This document shows, one piece after another, positions 58,748 through 64,000 of a stretch of DNA of 64,000 nt. Below the pieces are notes generated by a model that ran no database searches, was not told the DNA's origin, and saw nothing but the letters and a program-made list of their open reading frames with translations. Where the stretch lies: the NCBI RefSeq assembly GCF_009834565.1, contig NZ_CP019428.1, positions 4,278,001 to 4,342,000 on the forward strand. The letters run 5' to 3'. The DNA comes from Pseudomonas sp. R76. Lineage in GTDB: Bacteria; Pseudomonadota; Gammaproteobacteria; Pseudomonadales; Pseudomonadaceae. Position numbers and translations under genes: made by a program. Numbering within the stretch: the stretch's first letter is position 1; the number at the start of each line of letters is the position of its first letter.

Positions 58748-58770
58748 ATTGCGCTTTTTAACAGCGCAAT
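58748..58770. promoter_or_regulatory. Candidate Lrp-type operator before the ABC transporter
   Basis: Perfect 8-bp arms ATTGCGCT and AGCGCAAT around TTTTAAC, 140 bases before the binding-protein ATG. The Lrp/AsnC gene at 62083 in the same cluster is the likely binder (inference). Confidence 0.45.
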
Positions 58771-58910
58771 TCGCGCTTTATGCACCGGGTAAACGACACA
58801 AAAAACGCACCACCATGAAGCATTCTGAGCCCGACCAAAGAGTCAGCAAATGAATGCACGCTGCACCCTTTCACTGCCCTGACATCAATTACAAAATATA
58901 GGGACGCCCC

Positions 58911-59690
58911 ATGACTCCACTGCGATCACTCCTCGCTGCATTGCTGTTGCCTTTGTGCGCCAGCGCCGCCCACGCCCAGGACTGGAAAGAAATCCGCTTC
59001 GGCGTATTCCCCGAATACCCGCCCTTCGAATCCGTGGCCGCCGACGGCAGCCTGCAAGGCTTTGATATCGAATTGGGCAATGCGATCTGCGCCAAACTCG
59101 AAGTGAAATGCACCTGGGTGCACAACGAATTCGACGGCATGATCCCGGCCCTGCGCGCACGCAAGTTCGACGCGATCATGTCCTCAATGGCCGTGACGCC
59201 GGCGCGTGAAAAAGTCATCGACTTCACCGACCGCCTGTTCCTCAGCCCGACCTCGGTGATCACCCGCAAAAACGCCGACTTCGGCGACACACCGGAATCG
59301 TTGAAAGGCAAACAGGTCGGCGTGCTGCAAGGCTCGCTGCAAGAAGCCTATGCCCGCGCGCACCTGGCCAAGCTCGGCGCGCAGATCAAGGCGTACCAGT
59401 CCCAGGAACAGAACTACGCCGACCTGCAAAACGGCCGCCTCGACGCCACCCTGACCGACAAGCTCGAAGCGCAGCTCAACTTCCTGTCCAAGCCTGAAGG
59501 CGCCGACTTCAAGACCGGCCCGGCCTTCAAGGACCCGACCCTGCCCCTGGACATCGCCATGGGCCTGCGCAAAAACGACGCAGACTTGCGCGCGCTGATC
59601 AACAAAGGCATCGCCGCCGTGCAGGCCGATGGCACCTACGCACAGATCCAGAAGAAGTACTTCGGCGATCAGGATATCTACAACGAGTAA
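58911..59690 (+). CDS. Polar amino acid ABC transporter, periplasmic binding protein
   Basis: 259 residues. The signal peptide ends AHA before QDWKEIRFGVFPEYPPFES. Family 3 solute-binding protein (HisJ/ArgT/AotJ type) with the signature GFDIELGNAICAKL (about 44-57) and FDGMIPALRARKFDAIMSSMAVT. Context with CtlX, ornithine cyclodeaminase and an Lrp regulator suggests citrulline, ornithine or arginine as ligand. Preceded by a 255-bp gap containing the candidate operator; followed by a REP pair before the permease genes. Confidence 0.92.
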   Translation: MTPLRSLLAALLLPLCASAAHAQDWKEIRFGVFPEYPPFESVAADGSLQGFDIELGNAICAKLEVKCTWVHNEFDGMIPALRARKFDAIMSSMAVTPAREKVIDFTDRLFLSPTSVITRKNADFGDTPESLKGKQVGVLQGSLQEAYARAHLAKLGAQIKAYQSQEQNYADLQNGRLDATLTDKLEAQLNFLSKPEGADFKTGPAFKDPTLPLDIAMGLRKNDADLRALINKGIAAVQADGTYAQIQKKYFGDQDIYNE

Positions 59691-59703
59691 CGCCTTGTCC
59701 CCT

Positions 59704-59790
59704 GTGGGAGCTGGCTTGCCTGCGATAGCGGTGTATCAGACGCAGAGGTATTAGCTGACCCAACGTCATCGCAGGCAAGCCAGCTCCCAC
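59704..59790. repeat. Paired REP element inside the ABC transporter operon
   Basis: Inverted GTGGGAGCTGGCTTGCC cores between the binding-protein gene and the first permease gene; such REP pairs can stabilise the upstream part of an mRNA and lower downstream expression. Confidence 0.9.
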
Positions 59791-59823
59791 AGTAAATCTC
59801 TGTGCTCCATCGAGATCTTTCCC

Positions 59824-60525
59824 ATGAACGAATTCCTCAACCTGCAAGGCTACGGCCCCATGCTCGCCCAGGGTGCCTGGATGACGGTCAAATTGGCGTT
59901 CCTGGCGCTGGCCCTGAGCCTCGCCTTGGGCCTGATTGCGGCCGGCGCCAAGCTCTCCAGCGTCAAATGGCTGCGGGTGCCGGCCACGCTGTACACCACG
60001 CTGATCCGCAGCGTGCCGGACCTGGTGCTGATCCTGCTGATTTTCTACAGCCTGCAACTGTGGCTGAACGACCTCAGCGAAGTGTTCGGCTGGGACTACT
60101 TCGAAATCGACCCGTTTACCGCCGGGGTGATCACCCTGGGGTTTATCTACGGTGCGTATTTCACCGAAAACTTTCGTGGCGCAATTCTCAGTGTGCCGGC
60201 CGGGCAGCTTGAGGCTGCCACCGCCTATGGCTTGAGCCGCTGGCAGCGCTTCCACCTGGTGCTGTTCCCACAGTTGATGCGCTTTGCGCTGCCGGGCCTG
60301 GGCAATAACTGGCTGGTGCTGCTCAAGTCCACTGCGCTGGTGTCGATCATCGGCCTGTCGGACCTGGTCAAGGCTGCGCAAAACGCCGGCAAGAGCACCA
60401 ACGAGCCACTGTATTTTCTGATCCTCGCCGGCGTGGTGTACCTGGTGATCACCACCCTCTCCAACCGCATCTTCAAGCGCCTCGAGCGGCGCTATAACCT
60501 CGGCATCAAGGGGATGGCGCGATGA
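59824..60525 (+). CDS. Amino acid ABC transporter permease (HisQ-type)
   Basis: 233 residues with about five helices. Has the HisMQ permease EAA loop LEAATAYGLSRWQRFHLVLFPQLMRFALPGLGNNW, which contacts the ATPase. It starts 34 bases after the REP pair and overlaps the next permease by 4 bases. Confidence 0.92.
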   Translation: MNEFLNLQGYGPMLAQGAWMTVKLAFLALALSLALGLIAAGAKLSSVKWLRVPATLYTTLIRSVPDLVLILLIFYSLQLWLNDLSEVFGWDYFEIDPFTAGVITLGFIYGAYFTENFRGAILSVPAGQLEAATAYGLSRWQRFHLVLFPQLMRFALPGLGNNWLVLLKSTALVSIIGLSDLVKAAQNAGKSTNEPLYFLILAGVVYLVITTLSNRIFKRLERRYNLGIKGMAR

Positions 60526-61235
60526 TCGAACTGTTCCAGCAATACGGCCTGGCCTACCTGTTCAGCGATGGCGCCGGCTTGTCCGGGGTCGCCATGACGC
60601 TGTGGCTGTTTATCATCTCGGTGGTCCTGGGTTTTGTGCTGTCGATCCCACTGGCGCTGGCCCGCGTCTCGGAGCACTTCTGGCTGCGCTGGCCGGTGGA
60701 GGTCTACACCTACCTGTTTCGCGGCACGCCGCTGTATATCCAGCTGCTGATTTGCTACACCGGGCTGTACAGCCTGGAGGTGGTGCAGGACAACGCCCTG
60801 CTCAACCAGTTTTTCCGTAACGCGCTGAACTGCACCCTGCTGGCGTTTGTACTCAACACCTGCGCCTACACCGTGGAAATCTTCGCCGGGGCGATCCGCA
60901 ATATTCCCCATGGCGAAATCGAAGCGGCGCGCGCCTACGGCCTGCACGGCTGGCGGCTCAACCTGTTTGTGGTGGTGCCCGCCGCACTGCGCCGCGCGTT
61001 GCCGGCCTACAGCAACGAAATAATCCTGATGCTGCACGCCACCTCACTGGCGTTCACCGCCACCGTCGCCGACATCCTCAAGGTGGCCCGCGATGCCAAC
61101 GCCGAAACGTTCCTGACGTTCCAGGCCTTCGGTATCGCCGCCCTGCTCTACATGCTGCTGTCCTTTGCACTGGTGGGCCTGTTTCGACTGGCCGAACGTC
61201 GCTGGATGCGTTTTCTTGTTCCTACCCGAGGCTAA
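60522..61235 (+). CDS. Amino acid ABC transporter permease (HisM-type)
   Basis: 237 residues, about five helices, with the EAA motif [35 protein letters not shown]. The opening YLFRGTPLYIQLLICYTGLYS is typical of HisM. Forms the heterodimeric membrane channel with the preceding gene product. Confidence 0.92.
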   Translation: MIELFQQYGLAYLFSDGAGLSGVAMTLWLFIISVVLGFVLSIPLALARVSEHFWLRWPVEVYTYLFRGTPLYIQLLICYTGLYSLEVVQDNALLNQFFRNALNCTLLAFVLNTCAYTVEIFAGAIRNIPHGEIEAARAYGLHGWRLNLFVVVPAALRRALPAYSNEIILMLHATSLAFTATVADILKVARDANAETFLTFQAFGIAALLYMLLSFALVGLFRLAERRWMRFLVPTRG

Positions 61236-61238
61236 CCC

Positions 61239-62078
61239 ATGAATCAGTCCGCGCAGGCCCTGGCCACTTATCCCGCCGATGTACACACCGCGCCGTCCGC
61301 AAAGGCGTTCACGGCAGCCGTCAAACTCCAGGTCGAAGGCATTCATAAACGCTACGGCGACCACGAAGTGCTCAAGGGCGTATCCCTCAATGCGCGCCAG
61401 GGCGATGTGATCAGCTTGATCGGCGCCAGCGGTTCGGGCAAAAGCACCATGCTGCGTTGCATCAACTTTCTCGAGCAGCCGGACGCTGGAGTGATCACCC
61501 TCGACGGCATCAGCATCGAGATGCAGCAAGGCCGCGCCGGCACCCGCGCGCCGCACCAGGCGCAACTGCAGAACCTGCGCACGCGCCTGGCCATGGTGTT
61601 CCAGCACTTCAACCTGTGGAGCCACATGACCGTGTTGGAAAACATCACCATGGCCCCGCGCCGCGTGCTGAATGTGAGCGCGGCAGAGGCTGAAAAACGT
61701 GCACGAATGTACCTGGACAAAGTCGGTTTTCCGGGCCGTGTGGCGGATCAATACCCGGCGTTTCTGTCCGGCGGCCAACAACAGCGCGTGGCCATCGCAC
61801 GGGCGCTGGCGATGGAGCCGGAAATCATTCTGTTCGACGAACCGACCTCCGCGCTGGACCCGGAACTTGTAGGAGAAGTCCTCAAAGTCATACAGACGTT
61901 GGCCGAGGAAGGTCGTACCATGTTGATGGTCACCCACGAAATGGGCTTTGCCCGCCAGGTGTCCAGCCAAGTGCTGTTTTTGCATCAGGGCCGGGTCGAA
62001 GAGCAAGGCGGCGCCGAAATCCTCGACCACCCCAGCAGCGAACGCTTGCAGCAATTTCTTTCCAACCGTTTGAAGTGA
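61239..62078 (+). CDS. Amino acid ABC transporter ATP-binding protein
   Basis: 279 residues, about 25 longer at the N-terminus than usual HisP-type ATPases. Walker A GASGSGKST (62-70), Q-loop HFNLWSHMTVLENI, signature LSGGQQQRV, Walker B ILFDEPTSALDPE and the switch His in MLMVTHEMGFAR. Energises the importer. Confidence 0.95.
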   Translation: MNQSAQALATYPADVHTAPSAKAFTAAVKLQVEGIHKRYGDHEVLKGVSLNARQGDVISLIGASGSGKSTMLRCINFLEQPDAGVITLDGISIEMQQGRAGTRAPHQAQLQNLRTRLAMVFQHFNLWSHMTVLENITMAPRRVLNVSAAEAEKRARMYLDKVGFPGRVADQYPAFLSGGQQQRVAIARALAMEPEIILFDEPTSALDPELVGEVLKVIQTLAEEGRTMLMVTHEMGFARQVSSQVLFLHQGRVEEQGGAEILDHPSSERLQQFLSNRLK

Positions 62079-62082
62079 ACTC

Positions 62083-62580
62083 ATGGATACCAAGGCCAAC
62101 GGACCCCATTCTTCCCCTGCGCTGGATCGCATCGATGAGGCCATCATCGACGTGTTGCGGCACCAGGGGCGTATCACCTACGAAAAACTCTCGTCGCTGG
62201 TGCACCTGACGCCCAGGCCCTGCCTGGAGCGCGTGCGCAAGCTGGAGCGACGCGGCGTGATTCGCGGGTACGGGGCGATCATCGATGTGCAGATGGTCTC
62301 GCCGGGGCTGTCACTGCTGGTGCTGGTGGCCTTGTCCAATCAAAGCGGGCGCTCGGCGCAAAAGGCCTTTGAAGCCTGCGTCAAAGCCTGCCCGCAGGTG
62401 TTTGAATGCCAACTGATCAGCGGGCCGTTTGATTACAGCCTGCGCATGCGCTGCCGGGACATGGAACACTACCGCGTGCTGACGGAGACCTGGTTGAACA
62501 ACGACGAGTTGCACATTGATAAATTGGTGGCGCACCCGGAGTTGGCAGTGGTGAAGAACACTGCGACTGAGTTGGCCTGA
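62083..62580 (+). CDS. Lrp/AsnC family regulator
   Basis: 165 residues, 4 bases after the ATPase gene, so co-transcribed. Helix-turn-helix ITYEKLSSLVHLTPRPCLERVRKLERRGVI (about 35-64) and a RAM domain (VFECQLISGPFDYSLRMRC). Probably regulates the citrulline/ornithine genes upstream, including its own operon, in response to an amino acid. Confidence 0.9.
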   Translation: MDTKANGPHSSPALDRIDEAIIDVLRHQGRITYEKLSSLVHLTPRPCLERVRKLERRGVIRGYGAIIDVQMVSPGLSLLVLVALSNQSGRSAQKAFEACVKACPQVFECQLISGPFDYSLRMRCRDMEHYRVLTETWLNNDELHIDKLVAHPELAVVKNTATELA

Positions 62581-62615
62581 TCTCTCAAACACAGAAGACC
62601 GATCGACAGATCGCA

Positions 62616-62727
62616 GATCGTTCCCACGCTCCGCGTGGGAATGCATCCTGTGACGCTCCGCGTCACGACCTCAAAGCGGACGCGGAGCGTCCGGCGCAGC
62701 ATTCCCACGCGGAGCGTGGGAACGATC
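62616..62727. repeat. ~110-bp palindromic element, copy 7 (perfect arms)
   Basis: 29-base outer arms are exactly complementary (GATCGTTCCCACGCTCCGCG and onward). Two smaller inner hairpins from GTGACGC and GCGGACGC segments. Confidence 0.92.
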
Positions 62728-62747
62728 ATCAACAACACAAACCCCAT

Positions 62748-62834
62748 GTGGGAGCTGGCTTGCCTGCGATGGCGGTTTATCAGTCAACTTTGATTTGACT
62801 GGCCCACCGCTATCGCAGGCAAGCCAGCTCCCAC
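62748..62834. repeat. Paired REP element overlapping a coding end
   Basis: Inverted GTGGGAGCTGGCTTGCC cores. The last ~17 codons of the gene at 62784-63665 run into this element. Confidence 0.9.
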
Positions 62835-63665
62835 ATTGGCGGGGTGCACAATTTTCTTCCCAGGCCGCGCGCCAATCAGCTTCGCCTGCCCATCCTTCTG
62901 CTTGCCCGTGCGCGCCTCGCTGATCAGCCCCGGAATCAACTTGCCCTCCGGCAGATTCTTCCAGAACCGGCTGGGCAAGTGCCCTTCCATCACCTTGGGG
63001 TTCAACCGCGCCGGGTTGAAGATGTGGCTGTAGTAGGTCAGCCACATGGCGCTGTGCGGGTCTTCGACATTTTGCGCCAGTTGCCGCCACGCCTCGGGGC
63101 ATTCGCGTTGATGAATCAACTGCTCACCGTCGTAATAAACCCCGTCCAGGGGCGTGGCGATCATCCAGCGATGACGGCCCATGCGCCCGACGAAGTGCTG
63201 GCTGGCTGATTTCAATATGTCATGCGCCGGCTCGTGCCACGCCACATACTCCGGCAACTCGCTGCCCGCCTCTGCCGGCAACGCGATAAAGCGCACGAAG
63301 GCATGCAGATGATGGGCTTCGCGACTGACCTGCTTGATCCGTCGCTGCAACTCGCTGCCCAGCTTGTCGCCCGCAAGCATCGCGGTGCGGTCGCCATGGC
63401 TGACTCGCCACAACACCTCATATAACAGGCTCCAGCGCTGATCGCCGTGGTAACAGGCGGCCGATTCCAACAGCTCCAACAGCGCCTTGGGAATTCGCGC
63501 CTGAAACGGCCCAAGCTGTTCAGGAATCGGCTCGTCGGTCGCAAACAGGTCCGCCACCTCCGCCTCGCCCCAACTCACCTGGCTGGGGTCGACCTGATGG
63601 CTGAGCAGCCAGCGCGCCTGTTCGCGCCAGGTGCTGAACAGGTTGTCGCATTCCAGGCTGATCAT
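62784..63665 (-). CDS. TIGR03915-type protein (putative DNA metabolism partner of a radical SAM enzyme)
   Basis: 293 residues from the ATG at 63665, which overlaps the upstream gene's stop by 4 bases. The sequence fits the conserved family that always accompanies a radical-SAM/helix-hairpin-helix protein and is suspected of a role in DNA repair or modification (family-level knowledge, function unproven). Visible marks: RRWMIATPLDGVYYDGEQL and WLTYYSHIFNPARLNPKVMEGHLPSRFWKNLPEG. The extreme C-terminus (NVGAGLPAIAVGQSNQS) is translated REP sequence and probably not part of the functional domain. Confidence 0.8.
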   Translation of the reverse strand: MISLECDNLFSTWREQARWLLSHQVDPSQVSWGEAEVADLFATDEPIPEQLGPFQARIPKALLELLESAACYHGDQRWSLLYEVLWRVSHGDRTAMLAGDKLGSELQRRIKQVSREAHHLHAFVRFIALPAEAGSELPEYVAWHEPAHDILKSASQHFVGRMGRHRWMIATPLDGVYYDGEQLIHQRECPEAWRQLAQNVEDPHSAMWLTYYSHIFNPARLNPKVMEGHLPSRFWKNLPEGKLIPGLISEARTGKQKDGQAKLIGARPGKKIVHPANVGAGLPAIAVGQSNQS

Positions 63666-64000
63666 CCCCACAGCCCCATTTGTTGCGGCTGCGGGCGGTC
63701 GCGCAGTTGCTCGCGCAGCAACACGCTGGTGCTGTCGGCCTGTTGCGGGTGGTAGTCGCTGGTGATGAAAAACGGCTTGGCCTTGGCCAGCACGCAACGC
63801 ATACGCGCCAGGTCTTCGAAACGGATCTTGCGTTCGCGACGCAGGTCGACCAGGCGCTGGGTAGTGCGCAGGCCGATGCCGGGGATGCGTGCAATCAGGG
63901 TCGGTTCGGCGCGATTCAAGTCCAGCGGAAACACCTCGCGATGCTCCAGCGCCCAGGCGAGTTTGGGGTCGATATCCAGCGCCAGGTGGCCTGGGCCTTC
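63662..64000 (-). CDS. Radical SAM protein with helix-hairpin-helix (TIGR03916-type), 3' part
   Basis: Partial: the frame runs off the right edge of the window (upstream part of the gene lies beyond 64000). The visible C-terminal ~112 residues start GHLALDIDPKLAWALEHREVF, then a helix-hairpin-helix IARIPGIGLRTTQRLVDLRRE (non-specific DNA binding) and end QQMGLWG. Overlap of 4 bases with the next gene and the family pairing argue for the radical-SAM partner. The iron-sulfur motif would be outside this window, so I cannot see it. Confidence 0.8.
   Translation of the reverse strand, partial: EGPGHLALDIDPKLAWALEHREVFPLDLNRAEPTLIARIPGIGLRTTQRLVDLRRERKIRFEDLARMRCVLAKAKPFFITSDYHPQQADSTSVLLREQLRDRPQPQQMGLWG

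Overview
The window looks like a chromosomal segment of a fluorescent pseudomonad (Pseudomonas fluorescens group). The evidence is high GC, the gene order ppiD-hupB-lon-clpX-clpP-tig-tRNAs-folD, a complete bkdR-bkdA1A2B-lpdV locus, an OprD-type porin, and many short palindromic repeats containing GTGGGAGCTGGCTTGCC, which are typical of this group. I see no transposase, prophage, plasmid gene or CRISPR array. The assignment comes from reading alone.

Layout. 1-7.8 kb: a nitrilase-fold protein without its catalytic residues, an AraC regulator, a 28-residue acidic peptide, and a pyruvate dehydrogenase E1 island (MarR regulator, full-length AceE paralogue, truncated E1-like protein). A perfect palindrome, TTGCAATTGCAA, lies upstream of both E1 genes. 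8-20 kb: the protein quality-control block (ppiD, hupB, lon, clpX, clpP, tig) on the minus strand, four tRNA genes, folD and pbpG. A structured, tRNA-like element lies between hupB and ppiD. 20-28 kb: lipoproteins and a tripartite RND efflux operon. 27.8-36.3 kb: reductive pyrimidine degradation (dihydropyrimidine dehydrogenase preT-preA, dihydropyrimidinase, carbamoyl-amino-acid hydrolase, NCS1 permease, TetR regulator). 36.4-38.2 kb: a YjaB-like acetyltransferase and copCD. 38.4-41.8 kb: a uronate oxidation cluster (OprD porin, uronate dehydrogenase, SMP-30 lactonase). 41.9-44.7 kb: an EmrAB-like efflux pair. 44.9-48.3 kb: a sulfide/persulfide detoxification locus (TSUP exporter, SQR-like flavoprotein, BigR-type ArsR repressor, divergent ETHE1-like dioxygenase). 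48.5-55.4 kb: branched-chain keto acid dehydrogenase and a branched-chain aminotransferase. 55.5-62.6 kb: a double-GNAT protein, then a citrulline/ornithine set (CtlX, ornithine cyclodeaminase, polar amino acid ABC transporter, Lrp/AsnC regulator). 62.8 kb-end: a TIGR03915-type protein and the 3' part of its radical-SAM partner.

Most of the accessory content is catabolic: pyrimidines, uronates, branched-chain amino acids and citrulline/ornithine, each with its own regulator or transporter. Two repeat families punctuate gene ends. One is an ~85-bp paired REP (REPIN-like). The other is a ~110-bp palindromic element bounded by GATCGTTCCCACGC and its complement, whose two arms co-vary. Several proteins look like catalytically dead relatives of enzymes (nitrilase fold, C39 peptidase fold, truncated PDH E1). 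These, the tRNA-like element and several unassigned palindromic operators are the main points for follow-up.
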